Source: DASTSN01 sp035760665
GTDB taxonomy: Bacteria > Bacteroidota > Bacteroidia > Chitinophagales > Chitinophagaceae
Direction of reading: 5' to 3'
NCBI GenBank assembly: GCA_035760665.1
Contig: DASTSN010000117.1
Coordinates: forward strand, 5,018 to 69,017
DNA length: 64,000 nt
Positions 24,995 to 34,222 of the stretch are shown here, one piece after another. A program made the translations under genes and the position numbers. Below the pieces are notes generated by a model. That model searched no databases and was not told the origin of the DNA. It worked only from the letters and a program-made list of their open reading frames with translations. Positions within the stretch are counted from its first letter, which is position 1; every line of letters begins with the position of its first letter.

Positions 24995-27700
24995 ATGAAA
25001 AAATATCTGTTTTTACTCCTTGCGCTACTATTGTTGCAGTACACATTTGCCCAGGTAAATCTTACGCATCTGCTGGTTGAAGGACTTGAGCATCCTATCG
25101 GGCTGGATATACAACAGCCCCGGTTCAGTTGGCAATTGAATGCCGCAAAACGAAATGTGCAGCAATCTGCCTACCAGGTAAAAGTCATGGAGGATAAACG
25201 CATTGTATGGAATTCTGGAAAAGTCAATTCTGATCAGTCAGTATTTGTGGCTTACCAGGGTGGTACTTTACAATCGGGAAAAAAATATACCTGGCAGGTA
25301 CGTGTTTGGGATAACAGTGGAAAAATGTCTTCATGGAGCACCCCCTCATTTTGGCAAACAGGTTTCTTTTCATTGAATGACTGGAAGGCAAAATGGATTG
25401 AATCTGTCATTACTAATGATTCTGTAAATGCTCCACCCATACTTTTTAGAAAAGAATTTTCAGCGGGCAAAAAAATAAAATCGGCAACTGTTTATATCAC
25501 ATCACGGGGTATGTACGAAGCGAAGCTGAATGGTAAAAGAATTGGGGATGCTTATCTGACACCCGGGTGGACCAGTTACAAAAACAGGCTTCAATATCAG
25601 TCGTATGATGTTACCGGTTTGTTGAAGACAGGTCTCAATGCTATTGGTGTTACAGTGGGTAGTGGCTGGTTTCGTACACCTTTGGGATGGGAAACCAATC
25701 GAAATTTATACGGAAGGAAAGTGGGATTACTACTGCAACTGGAAATTGAATATGCTGATGGCAGCCATGCAACTGTGGTATCTGATGGTACATGGACATC
25801 TTCGCAGGGCGCCATTCGTAGTTCGGAAATTTATAACGGTGAGTTCTACGATGCCCGATTGAAAAAGAATGGATGGACGACTACATCCTATAAAGATGAT
25901 GACTGGAGCGGGGTGATGGTCAAAGATTATGCAAATGATATTTTATTGGCAACATATAATCAGCCAATCCGGAAACATGAAACTTTTAAGCCGGTGAAAA
26001 TAGTAACAACACCAAAAGGAGAAAAGGTGATCGACTTTGGGCAAAACCTGGTTGGCTGGGTTGTCATGAAGGCAAATGGTAAAAAAGGAGATACAGTTAC
26101 CGTAAGCCATGCTGAGGTGCTGGACCGGGACGGTAATTTTTATACCGATAATCTCCGGGGTGCCAAAGCACAGGATATTTATATATTGGATGGTGAGGGC
26201 GAAGAAGTATTGGAACCTCATTTTACGTTTCATGGCTTCCGTTATATCCGCATCGAGGGTTACCCGGGGGAATTAAAACCGGAAAATTTTACAGCTGTTT
26301 CTCTTTATTCAGATATGCCATTTACGGGTACTTTCACCTGTTCCGATCCGTTATTGAATCAGTTGCAACATAATATTCAATGGGGTCAGCGGGGCAATTT
26401 TCTGGATGTACCTACGGATTGTCCGCAGCGGGATGAACGGCTGGGCTGGACTGGCGATGCACAGGCTTTTTCGCGTACAGCCATGTTCAATATGGATGTC
26501 CATAATTTTTTTTTGAAGTGGTTAAAAGATGTTGCTGCAGACCAATCGGCTGACGGGCGGGTGCCTTTTGTTGTTCCCAATGTCCTGAACCCCCAGGCTG
26601 GCGGCTCTGCCGGCTGGGCCGATGTGGCAACCATCGTGCCCTGGAATCTTTATCTTGCTTACGGAGATACACAGGTGCTGAAAAACCAATATGCCAGCAT
26701 GAAAGCCTGGGTAGGCTTTATGCAAAAAAACAGTCGGGATTATTTATGGAATACCGGTTTTCATTTTGGAGACTGGTTATTTTACCGGCCCTTTGATGAC
26801 AATGACGGACGATCGGCTGTTACTGATAAATACCTGATAGCACAATGCTTTTTTGCCTATTCCACACAACTGTTGATTAACGCTGCAAACGTATTGGGTA
26901 AATCGGAGGATGTACATACATATTCGGAACTTTTACAGCATATAAAGGATGCGTTTCTAAAAGAATATATGACACCCAGCGGCCGGCTTGTTTCAGGAAC
27001 ACAGACGGCTTACGTACTCGCATTGAATTTTGATATGCTACCTGAATCACTTAGAAAACAAGCGGCAGAAAGACTGGCAGAAAATGTAAAAAGCTATGAC
27101 AATCATCTTACAACGGGCTTCCTGGGAACGCCTTACTTGTGCCATGTGCTCAGCCGTTATGGATATGATTCGCTGGCCTATAAACTCCTGCTGCAAAAAA
27201 CTTATCCCTCCTGGCTATACCCGGTAACCATGGGGGCTACCACTATTTGGGAAAGATGGGATGGGGAAAAACCGGACGGCACATTTCAAACTCCGGGCAT
27301 GAATTCATTTAACCATTATGCGTACGGGGCAATTGGCGATTGGATGTATCGTGTAATGGCCGGTATTGATACGTATAATGATGGGGTAGGTTATAAACAT
27401 ATCAGGATCCAACCACACATAGGGCAGGGAGTTGATTCTGTTAGGGCAGAACTGGCAACTTATTATGGCAAAATTGCAGTCAAATGGAAAACTGCAAATG
27501 GTCAGCTGGTGTTAGATGTGGCAATTCCGGCAAATACGAGGGCAACCATTTATATTCCCGCTCAGGGTCCCAAAGCCATTACAGAAAGCGGAACTCCGCT
27601 TTCATCTATCAAAGAGATTACAATTGAAGGAGCAAAAAATGGGTACGTTGCTGTAGATCTAGGTTCAGGAACGTATTATTTTTCAACGACCAGGCAGTAA
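24995..27700 (+). CDS. Secreted GH78 alpha-L-rhamnosidase
   Basis: 901-residue enzyme removing terminal alpha-L-rhamnose. A signal peptide (KKYLFLLLALLLLQYTFAQ) precedes an Ig-like N-terminal domain (about 25-125), carbohydrate-binding and beta domains (about 130-440), the catalytic barrel (about 445-790) and a C-terminal beta domain. The acidic catalytic region DCPQRDERLGWTGD lies near residue 478 and the second acid in TTIWERWDG near 752. It follows the divergent rhamnosidase by 97 bases, so the organism can both free rhamnose from pectin-like or glycoside substrates and metabolise it. Confidence 0.93.
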   Translation: MKKYLFLLLALLLLQYTFAQVNLTHLLVEGLEHPIGLDIQQPRFSWQLNAAKRNVQQSAYQVKVMEDKRIVWNSGKVNSDQSVFVAYQGGTLQSGKKYTWQVRVWDNSGKMSSWSTPSFWQTGFFSLNDWKAKWIESVITNDSVNAPPILFRKEFSAGKKIKSATVYITSRGMYEAKLNGKRIGDAYLTPGWTSYKNRLQYQSYDVTGLLKTGLNAIGVTVGSGWFRTPLGWETNRNLYGRKVGLLLQLEIEYADGSHATVVSDGTWTSSQGAIRSSEIYNGEFYDARLKKNGWTTTSYKDDDWSGVMVKDYANDILLATYNQPIRKHETFKPVKIVTTPKGEKVIDFGQNLVGWVVMKANGKKGDTVTVSHAEVLDRDGNFYTDNLRGAKAQDIYILDGEGEEVLEPHFTFHGFRYIRIEGYPGELKPENFTAVSLYSDMPFTGTFTCSDPLLNQLQHNIQWGQRGNFLDVPTDCPQRDERLGWTGDAQAFSRTAMFNMDVHNFFLKWLKDVAADQSADGRVPFVVPNVLNPQAGGSAGWADVATIVPWNLYLAYGDTQVLKNQYASMKAWVGFMQKNSRDYLWNTGFHFGDWLFYRPFDDNDGRSAVTDKYLIAQCFFAYSTQLLINAANVLGKSEDVHTYSELLQHIKDAFLKEYMTPSGRLVSGTQTAYVLALNFDMLPESLRKQAAERLAENVKSYDNHLTTGFLGTPYLCHVLSRYGYDSLAYKLLLQKTYPSWLYPVTMGATTIWERWDGEKPDGTFQTPGMNSFNHYAYGAIGDWMYRVMAGIDTYNDGVGYKHIRIQPHIGQGVDSVRAELATYYGKIAVKWKTANGQLVLDVAIPANTRATIYIPAQGPKAITESGTPLSSIKEITIEGAKNGYVAVDLGSGTYYFSTTRQ

Positions 27701-27794
27701 GCCGTTATTGAAGTGATTAAGTACATTTGTAATGCATAATTTTTAACAACAGGTAATCGGGAAAGTATTTCTGTTGAACGATAATAGGTTTAAA

Positions 27795-28646
27795 ATGGCA
27801 AAAATTCTTTTGGCAGGCGAAGGATGGGGTGCAAAAGCTGCATTACATTCATTAAAGATTACGAAAATTCATCAGCTATTTATTTTAACGAATAATGAGG
27901 AATGGAGAGATGCCCTTATTCAAGACGGCTTTCTGTGTGTTAATTCAATGGAGGGAAGATTTGATCTTATTATTTGTGCTGCCTGGCGTCCCATAATTAA
28001 ACGTTCATTTTTAGCATCTGCAAGGGTGTTGAATATACATTACACATTGTTGCCTGCCTATCGCGGTATGCATGGTACAGTATGGGCAATTTTGAATAAT
28101 GAACCAAAGCTAGGGTTTACGATACACAGGATGAATGAATTTATCGATGACGGACCGATTGTTTACCAGTATGCAATTGATAACGACTTTGAAAAAACAG
28201 CCACTTGGTATATGGAACATTTTAATCAAAAGGTGCAAGAGGTATTGTTGCAAATTGTCGATGGATATTTATCCGGAAATATTCCCGAAATACCACAGGA
28301 TAAATCAAAGGCCAGCTGGGTGGGCCGCAGGAAACTTAAAGACTGTGCCATTGATTTTACCAGGTCGCTTGACTATCAAAAAGCTTTTTTTCGTGCACTG
28401 AATCCTCCGTATCCGTATCCATTTTTTATATTGAAAAATCAAATTTTTGAGGTGCACAGTGCCGGGTTCCATCATAGTTCTGTTGTTACAGATTACGGAC
28501 GCATTTTAAATATCGATGATGAAGGTGTTTGGATAAGCTGCGATAAAGGTTATATAATTTGTAAGAAAATAATAGAACAAGATAGCGGGAAAGCAATATC
28601 TTATGATTATTTTAAGATAGGACAGTTTATTGAAAAGCTCAATTAA
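27795..28646 (+). CDS. Formyltransferase-fold protein (Fmt-like)
   Basis: 283-residue protein with the N-terminal fold of 10-formyl-tetrahydrofolate-dependent transferases: the N-x-H pair lies in NIHYTLLPAYRGMHG (about 80-95) and the catalytic D in FIDDGPIVYQ (about 117). A smaller C-terminal domain follows. It is shorter than methionyl-tRNA formyltransferase and resembles enzymes that formylate sugar amines or small molecules; the true acceptor is unknown. The ATG at 27795 puts AKILLAGEGWG first. It follows the rhamnosidase by 94 bases on the same strand but has no evident link to rhamnose use. Confidence 0.7.
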   Translation: MAKILLAGEGWGAKAALHSLKITKIHQLFILTNNEEWRDALIQDGFLCVNSMEGRFDLIICAAWRPIIKRSFLASARVLNIHYTLLPAYRGMHGTVWAILNNEPKLGFTIHRMNEFIDDGPIVYQYAIDNDFEKTATWYMEHFNQKVQEVLLQIVDGYLSGNIPEIPQDKSKASWVGRRKLKDCAIDFTRSLDYQKAFFRALNPPYPYPFFILKNQIFEVHSAGFHHSSVVTDYGRILNIDDEGVWISCDKGYIICKKIIEQDSGKAISYDYFKIGQFIEKLN

Positions 28647-28700
28647 TGCCCCAGTAAAAATTGTATAATTAGTAATGCAGGAATGTTTACCTGATGATTT

Positions 28701-29261
28701 ATGCACCTCGTCATTAAGAATATGGTTTGTCCCCGCTGTATAATGAGCGTGGAGGAACTTCTGAATAATAACGGATTGCAGGCAAAATATATCCGGCTGG
28801 GAGAGGTGGAATTGTTGAAAAAGCCCACAAAAAATCAACTGGAAAAATTTGCCACAGATCTGAAAAAAGTGGGCTTTGAATTGCTTGATGACCAAAAAAC
28901 ACAGTTGATTGAAAAGGTTAAAGTTTTATTGATCAGGAAAGTGCAGGATGCAAATATCGGAGAGCATTTTAGCGTGGTAAAATATCTGAGCGACCACGTT
29001 TTTAAAGATTACTCCACGATCAGTAAATTGTTTTCCGAAGTGGAAGGGATCACTATTGAAAAATATTTCATAAACCTGAAAATTGAAAAGGCAAAGGAAC
29101 TGATCTTTTACAATGAAATGAGCCTGGGCCAAATTGCACTTGAGCTCGGTTATAGCAGTGTAGCGCATTTATCGGCACAATTTAAAAAAATTACCGGCCT
29201 TACACCAACCCACTTTAAAAAACCAGGTCAAATGAAACGCCGGACACTAGATAAGATCTGA
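28701..29261 (+). CDS. AraC-type regulator with an HMA-like N-terminus
   Basis: 186 residues. The first 65 or so resemble a heavy-metal-associated fold with a CPRC pair (KNMVCPRCIMSVEELL), and the C-terminal part (about 85-180) is an AraC helix-turn-helix pair (VVKYLSDHVFKDYSTISKLF, LGQIALELGYSSVAHLSAQF, TGLTPTHFKK). A copper or other soft metal could be sensed by the cysteines and transmitted to the DNA-binding domain. It sits directly before copA, which supports a role in copper control. Fusions of this kind occur in other Bacteroidota, but I know of no detailed study. Confidence 0.8.
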   Translation: MHLVIKNMVCPRCIMSVEELLNNNGLQAKYIRLGEVELLKKPTKNQLEKFATDLKKVGFELLDDQKTQLIEKVKVLLIRKVQDANIGEHFSVVKYLSDHVFKDYSTISKLFSEVEGITIEKYFINLKIEKAKELIFYNEMSLGQIALELGYSSVAHLSAQFKKITGLTPTHFKKPGQMKRRTLDKI

Positions 29262-29273
29262 TCACCACAAACT

Positions 29274-29301
29274 AACAGTTTGTTCAAATTATTGAACTGT
29301 T
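29274..29301. terminator. Inverted repeat after the AraC-type gene, likely terminator
   Basis: AACAG...TTCAA and TTGAA-CTGTT pair around a four-base loop, with a bulge TTTG on one side. It is 13 bases past the stop codon; the T run after it is poor, so an operator is also possible. Confidence 0.4.
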
Positions 29302-29315
29302 ATTACCCGCCAAAA

Positions 29316-29378
29316 TACTGTAAAAGCATTCCATCATTTTGAAACAGCAGGCGCTCCAGTCAAGTTAACTTTACAGTA
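29316..29378 (+). promoter_or_regulatory. Distant 9-base inverted repeat upstream of copA, candidate operator
   Basis: TACTGTAAA (29316-29324) and TTTACAGTA (29370-29378) are exact complements with 45 bases between them; centres are 54 bases apart, close to five DNA turns. The second arm ends four bases before the copA start. The AraC-type regulator encoded upstream is the natural candidate to bind them. Confidence 0.38.
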
Positions 29379-29382
29379 GTAA

Positions 29383-31812
29383 ATGTTTGAAATGACAAAG
29401 GAGGAAACACATACGGTAAACCTGCCCCTTAAAAATGTGGATAGTGAACATTGTGCTTTGATTGTTGATAAAGGACTTGATAAGGTTGCCGGAATATTGG
29501 CCCATAAGGTTGAGTTAAATAATAAACGGGCTGTCATAACTATTGGCGATGATTCCCGCGCTATTACGAGAGCTGTCCGCGCAATCCGCGATTTAGGATA
29601 TGCTGTACCAACAGTGCAAAAGTTCTTTCCCGTTTTACACATGTCCTGTGCATCTTGTGCTGTGAGTGTGCAAACCGTGTTAGAGAATCTTCCTGGTGTT
29701 ATTGCTGCTTCGGTTAATTATGCGAATGCTACTGCAACGGTTGAATACATTCCCGGTATCACTGATCCTGCTGCTATGAAAGATACGATTCAGTCAATTG
29801 GGTATGATCTGGTTCTTGAAGAGGCGGAGGAAACAAACGATGAACTGGAACGATTACAAAAAGAAAATCTCCGGCTACTGAAACATAAAACTATTCTTGC
29901 AATCACATTATCAGTTCCGATAGTTGTTATAGGTATGTTTTTCATGCATAAACCTTATGCAAATTATATCATGTGGTTGCTGGCAACGCCAGTTGTTTTG
30001 TATTGTGGCAGGCAATTTTTTATAAATGCATGGAAGCAGTTCAAACACCGCTCATCCAATATGGATACCCTGGTGGCAGTGAGTACAGGAGTAGCGTATT
30101 TGTTCAGTGTATTCAATACGGTATATCCTTCATTCTGGATACAAAGGGATTTGGAAGCTCATGTGTATTTTGAGGCTGCGGCAGTTGTAATTGCTTTTAT
30201 TCTTCTGGGAAAACTGCTGGAGGAACGTGCGAAAAGCAGCACGTCATCAGCCATTAAAAAGCTGATTGGTCTTCAACCAAAAACTGTTACGGTGGTGCAA
30301 GATGGTGAGCAGCAACTGGAAATACCGGTTGCTGCAGTTAAAGTAGGTATCATCGTATTGGTAAAACCTGGTGAGAAAATTCCTGTTGACGGAACAGTTA
30401 GCAATGGTCAATCGTTTGTTGATGAGAGTATGATCAGCGGCGAGCCATTGCCCGTGGAAAAAAAGAATGGCGATAAAGTATTTGCGGGCACAATCAATCA
30501 AAAAGGGAGTTTCCGGTTTGTAGCAGAAAAAGTGGGTGCAAGCACTATGCTGGCACAAATTATTACTATGGTGAAAGAGGCGCAGGGCAGCCGGGCACCA
30601 GTACAAAAAGCTGTTGATAAAATTGCCAGAATATTTGTCCCGGTTGTGATTGGCATTGCTGTGCTGAGTATGATTTTGTGGATTATACTGGGCGGCACCA
30701 ATGCATTCACGCACGGACTACTGGCTTTCGTTACTGTATTGGTGATAGCTTGTCCTTGTGCACTTGGTTTGGCAACACCTACTGCTATTATGGTGGGAAT
30801 TGGAAAGGGAGCAGAAAATGGTATCCTGATAAAAAATGCGGAAAGCCTGGAAGCAGGAAAAAATATCGATACAGTTGTTTTGGATAAGACAGGTACCATC
30901 ACTATTGGACGTCCTGTTGTAACAGATGAATACTGGCTTAACAATGACCGGTCATTACTGCCTGTTTTAGTATCCATGGAAAATCAGTCGGAGCATCCTC
31001 TGGCGGAAGCTGTGACTAAAAAATTTGGTCACCAAGGATTGGTGCAGCTGATGTCGTTCGAAAGTATAACAGGATATGGAATTCAAGCCGTTGTCAATGG
31101 CCGGGAATATTTTGCCGGTAGTAAAAATTTATTGGATATAAATAATATACCGGTAGCCCTTCCTCTGCAAGCTGCTGCTGGTAAGTGGTTGCAAGAAGCA
31201 AAAACTGTAATCTATTTTGCGAATGAACGGGAAACCGTAGCCGTTATCGCCATTGGCGACGAAATAAAGCCGGGAGTCAACAATGCTGTTTCCCGGCTCG
31301 TAAATGCAGGGATTGAGGTCTATATGGTTACCGGTGATAATGAACAAACAGCCGCTGCTGTGGCTGCGAAAGCCGGGATCCGCCATTTCAAGGCCGGTAT
31401 GCTTCCGGCGGATAAAGAAAATTTTATCCGGTCATTGCAACAACAAGGAAAAATGGTTGCAATGGCAGGTGACGGGATAAATGACAGCAACGCATTGGCC
31501 CGTGCCGATTTTAGCATCGCTATGGGGAAAGGCAGCGATATTGCTATTGATGTGGCGCAGATGACAATTCTTTCCTCAGACCTGAATAAAATTCCGGATG
31601 CCCTCCGCTTATCAGCACAAACAGTAGGAACGATCCACCAAAACCTCTTCTGGGCATTTATTTATAACCTGATTGGCATACCCGTAGCAGCAGGTATATT
31701 ATATCCATTTACCGGTTTTTTACTGAATCCTATGATTGCCGGGGCAGCAATGGCACTCAGTAGTGTAAGTGTGGTAACAAATAGCCTTCGGCTAAAATGG
31801 AAGAAGATGTAA
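29383..31812 (+). CDS. copA: Copper-exporting P1B-type ATPase
   Basis: 809-residue ATPase pumping Cu(I) from the cytoplasm. Two N-terminal HMA folds: the first (about 8-75) has lost its CxxC and keeps only one cysteine (DSEHCALIV), while the second has MSCASC near residue 89. Eight membrane helices surround the transport site ACPCALG near residue 456; the phosphorylation site DKTGT is near 500, and the hinge [16 protein letters not shown] near 696. An ATG nine bases in (MTKEET) is an alternative start. It is followed by the chaperone gene after 29 bases. Silver is the main alternative substrate. Confidence 0.95.
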   Translation: MFEMTKEETHTVNLPLKNVDSEHCALIVDKGLDKVAGILAHKVELNNKRAVITIGDDSRAITRAVRAIRDLGYAVPTVQKFFPVLHMSCASCAVSVQTVLENLPGVIAASVNYANATATVEYIPGITDPAAMKDTIQSIGYDLVLEEAEETNDELERLQKENLRLLKHKTILAITLSVPIVVIGMFFMHKPYANYIMWLLATPVVLYCGRQFFINAWKQFKHRSSNMDTLVAVSTGVAYLFSVFNTVYPSFWIQRDLEAHVYFEAAAVVIAFILLGKLLEERAKSSTSSAIKKLIGLQPKTVTVVQDGEQQLEIPVAAVKVGIIVLVKPGEKIPVDGTVSNGQSFVDESMISGEPLPVEKKNGDKVFAGTINQKGSFRFVAEKVGASTMLAQIITMVKEAQGSRAPVQKAVDKIARIFVPVVIGIAVLSMILWIILGGTNAFTHGLLAFVTVLVIACPCALGLATPTAIMVGIGKGAENGILIKNAESLEAGKNIDTVVLDKTGTITIGRPVVTDEYWLNNDRSLLPVLVSMENQSEHPLAEAVTKKFGHQGLVQLMSFESITGYGIQAVVNGREYFAGSKNLLDINNIPVALPLQAAAGKWLQEAKTVIYFANERETVAVIAIGDEIKPGVNNAVSRLVNAGIEVYMVTGDNEQTAAAVAAKAGIRHFKAGMLPADKENFIRSLQQQGKMVAMAGDGINDSNALARADFSIAMGKGSDIAIDVAQMTILSSDLNKIPDALRLSAQTVGTIHQNLFWAFIYNLIGIPVAAGILYPFTGFLLNPMIAGAAMALSSVSVVTNSLRLKWKKM

Positions 31813-31841
31813 ATTTTTACTTAACAATAAAACAAAACAGG

Positions 31842-32066
31842 ATGAAGATATACCAGTTTAAAACGAACATCCAGTGTAGCGGCTGTGAGGCAAAAGTAAA
31901 ATCCTTCCTGGAGGGTCACCCGGAAATTGTGCGATGGAACGTAGATTTAACGAACCCGGGTAAACTGCTAAGGGTGGAAACAAGCAACTTATCGCCACAA
32001 CAGATTGTGGAGTTATTACAACAGGCAGGCTATAAAGCTACCCTAATGGAAAAGGCCCGTTTATAA
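31842..32066 (+). CDS. CopZ-like copper chaperone (HMA domain)
   Basis: 74-residue single-domain HMA protein with the metal site IQCSGCEAKV near residue 12, predicted to hand Cu(I) to CopA. The frame is open from 31797 inside the end of copA, but the ATG at 31842 places the ferredoxin-like fold at the N-terminus. It ends 31 bases before a strong terminator and is the last chromosomal gene before the tRNA-Ala fragment. Confidence 0.85.
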   Translation: MKIYQFKTNIQCSGCEAKVKSFLEGHPEIVRWNVDLTNPGKLLRVETSNLSPQQIVELLQQAGYKATLMEKARL

Positions 32067-32097
32067 GGTTAAGAAAAAGCACTGATAGATAAATAAT

Positions 32098-32123
32098 AAA
32101 GGTGCCTGAAATCGGCACCTTTA
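32098..32123 (+). terminator. Terminator of the copper module
   Basis: Stem AAAGGTGCC / GGCACCTTT with a seven-base loop. It ends eight bases before the tRNA fragment and may serve as a terminator for the tRNA side too. Confidence 0.85.
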
Positions 32124-32129
32124 TTATTT

Positions 32130-32174
<45 letters not shown>

Positions 32175-32192
32175 TATCTTAGCACAATATTT

Positions 32193-32316
32193 GATTTTAC
32201 TAAAGTATATTTGATATTGCTTGAAATGCAGTACTGTAGCGGATTTCAGACTTGCTTGCTTTCAAAGAATATCAACCAATATCAAAATTTAGTTTTAGTT
32301 CAGTTTTAGTAAAATC
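32193..32316. repeat. Nested inverted repeats between attachment site and integrase
   Basis: GATTTTACTAAA (32193-32204) and TTTAGTAAAATC (32305-32316) are exact 12-base complements. Nested inside them, TTGATATTG (32211-32219) and CAATATCAA (32277-32285) are exact complements, with a further AATATCAA at 32268. They may be arm-type binding sites for the integrase or an excisionase, or an integrase operator. The 275-base gap holds nothing else besides the tRNA fragment and terminator. Confidence 0.5.
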
Positions 32317-32341
32317 ATTTTAAAACCAAAAATTGCACCCT

Positions 32342-33571
32342 ATGCAAGTGATCATCGAACCAATACTCTGGACCTATAGCCGACTCAAGAATGACGAGTT
32401 TGCCGTCCAGATGCGGTTTACCCACTATAAAGATGTCAAATACCTTAGTACCGGTTTCAGCTCCACTAAAGAAAACTGGGATGAAAAGAATAATCTTCCC
32501 AAACCGGAACATCCCAAATATAAAGCGGTTTTAAAGAAAATATCTGCGATAGCAGACGAGGCGGATTTTGAGATACGCCTGGCTGAGAAGAATGGAGAAT
32601 CGTTGACGATGTCTGAACTGAAACAACGAGTGGCTAAAAAGAAAGAACCTGTTGGGCATAAGAAAATCCTGGCCTTTTATGATGAAGTTATCGCTAACAT
32701 GGAGAGCCAGGGTAGAACTGGCTATGCAGACGTATTCTCCGCCAGCCGGGCCACCATTGACAAACTTTTAAATGGAGCGGATAAGCCATTTACTGCTTTT
32801 ACTGAAAAGGATTTTAAAGCCTATGAATTCTTTATTAATGGAAGACCAACCGAAAGTACCAAAAGTCTATATCTCCGTACATTTTACCGGCTTTGGAATC
32901 TTGCCATCAAAGAAAAGCATTGTCCCGAAAAACATCATCCTAAATATTGTATTGCCTTCAAACCCTATAAAAGAATCAAGACCCGAAAAAGAGCAATTTC
33001 CTTTGACTATATCAAGAAAATAGAGGCTCTTGAACTTGATCCTAATTCCAGACTGTTCAGATCTCAACAGTACTGTATTTTCAGTTACTACAGCCGTGGT
33101 ATTAATTTCACCGACATGGCGAAGCTAAAAAAGAAGCTGAATGTCTACCGTGGAAATATCTGTTATAAACGCTCAAAAAATAAAAGAAATTATGACTTCG
33201 AGCTACATCCAAAGGCTCAGAAAGTTGTCGAGACATTCCAAGAATACCCCTTGCAAAGTGATGCTGAATATGTTTTCCCTATTCTGCAATCTATACATGA
33301 TACTGCACGAAAAATAGACACACGTATAGAAAGTGCATTAAAGGATTACAATGAAGATTTGAAGACAATGGAAGATATGATTGATAGCCCCAAACATATT
33401 ACTTCATATACAATCCGGCATGCTTTTGCCACCAACCTTCGGGACAAAAGAGTAGATGTTGCTATTATCAAAGAAGCGATGGGACATGAAACCGAATTAC
33501 AAACTACGACCTATCTTGAAGAGATAGATGATTCTATCATCTCGACCGCAATAAAAGAGGCGCTCCAGTGA
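32342..33571 (+). CDS. int: Tyrosine recombinase (ICE integrase)
   Basis: 409 residues with an arm-binding N-terminus (about 1-100), a SAM-like core-binding domain (about 110-210) and the catalytic domain. Catalytic residues: R near 251 in YYSRGINFTD, K in KRSKNKRNY, R near 359 in TSYTIRHAFAT (the first H of the usual HxxR is Y here, as often in this Bacteroidota branch), H in MGHETEL and the nucleophile Y391 in TTTYLEE. The ATG at 32342 is preferred over a TTG nine bases upstream. It is convergent with the transfer operon and ends in a hairpin that includes its stop codon. Confidence 0.93.
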   Translation: MQVIIEPILWTYSRLKNDEFAVQMRFTHYKDVKYLSTGFSSTKENWDEKNNLPKPEHPKYKAVLKKISAIADEADFEIRLAEKNGESLTMSELKQRVAKKKEPVGHKKILAFYDEVIANMESQGRTGYADVFSASRATIDKLLNGADKPFTAFTEKDFKAYEFFINGRPTESTKSLYLRTFYRLWNLAIKEKHCPEKHHPKYCIAFKPYKRIKTRKRAISFDYIKKIEALELDPNSRLFRSQQYCIFSYYSRGINFTDMAKLKKKLNVYRGNICYKRSKNKRNYDFELHPKAQKVVETFQEYPLQSDAEYVFPILQSIHDTARKIDTRIESALKDYNEDLKTMEDMIDSPKHITSYTIRHAFATNLRDKRVDVAIIKEAMGHETELQTTTYLEEIDDSIISTAIKEALQ

Positions 33572-33576
33572 GCGCC
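33559..33576. terminator. Hairpin overlapping the integrase stop codon
   Basis: GGCGCTC / GAGCGCC with loop CAGT spans the TGA stop of int and is followed by TTCAATT. It lies 14 bases before the end of the convergent helix-turn-helix gene, so it may terminate in both directions. Confidence 0.55.
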
Positions 33577-33589
33577 TTCAATTATATTG

Positions 33590-33868
33590 CTAACTTAGTT
33601 TGCCCTCAGTTCCTGCATTTAATAGAATCTCTATTTCCTCATAGCGGTAGTAATTAATACCGCCAATTTTAGTAGGATGCAGTTTCCCATTTATTGCCAG
33701 GTTTTGCAATGTTCCCGTTGATATATTGAGCATCTTTTTTACTTCATGGCTACGGAGCCATTTCTTAACTGTGGAGTTGTCTTGTTTGGCAATAAACTCT
33801 TTTATATCGTCAAGCAATCTGAGGCGAAACTGCTCAAGGTCATCCTTGGTAATAATCTCGATAGCCAT
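33590..33868 (-). CDS. Helix-turn-helix (excisionase/MerR-like) protein
   Basis: 92 residues. A winged-helix DNA-binding domain of the helix_turn_helix_17 type occupies the second half: WLRSHEVKKMLNISTGTLQNL and then KIGGINYYRYEEIEILL. Proteins of this kind are common next to integrases in Bacteroidota ICEs and act as excisionases or regulators. The N-terminal 40 residues look helical. It lies opposite int with 18 bases between the stops. Confidence 0.8.
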   Translation of the reverse strand: MAIEIITKDDLEQFRLRLLDDIKEFIAKQDNSTVKKWLRSHEVKKMLNISTGTLQNLAINGKLHPTKIGGINYYRYEEIEILLNAGTEGKLS

Positions 33869-33887
33869 TCTTCACAATTCAGTATCA

Positions 33888-34196
33888 TTAGAACTTAAAA
33901 TAAACCAGACTTCCCAAAAAATGGTTGTAAGAGGGAACGTACCGTATATAACCGTATTGATGTAGTTCGCGGATGCTGCGGTGATATGTGGCCGTTCCCG
34001 ATATTTTGCAAAGCGGCATGATTTCATGACTGAAAACTGTTACCGGATGCAGATATTGCTTCTTCCGGCAACAGTGAACCAGAGCAGAATATAAACTGAT
34101 ATGGGCAGGATTGATACGGGCATCTTCCTTTATCATTTCCATAAATGATGCGACCTTCCCACTAAGTTCTATCGCCTCTATTTGTTCTTGCATCAT
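33888..34196 (-). CDS. Conserved ICE protein of unknown function, winged-helix-like
   Basis: 102 residues found repeatedly beside integrases in Bacteroidota elements, to my recollection. The pattern AHISLYSALVHCCRKKQYLHPV, then SGTATYHRSIRELHQYGYIRYVPSY resembles a replication-initiator-like winged helix. No catalytic motif or membrane segment is present. It is 19 bases from the preceding gene and 26 bases from the next, on the same strand. Function unknown. Confidence 0.65.
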   Translation of the reverse strand: MMQEQIEAIELSGKVASFMEMIKEDARINPAHISLYSALVHCCRKKQYLHPVTVFSHEIMPLCKISGTATYHRSIRELHQYGYIRYVPSYNHFLGSLVYFKF

Positions 34197-34222
34197 ATCT
34201 GTTTAAGTTTCTCAATCTTCAA

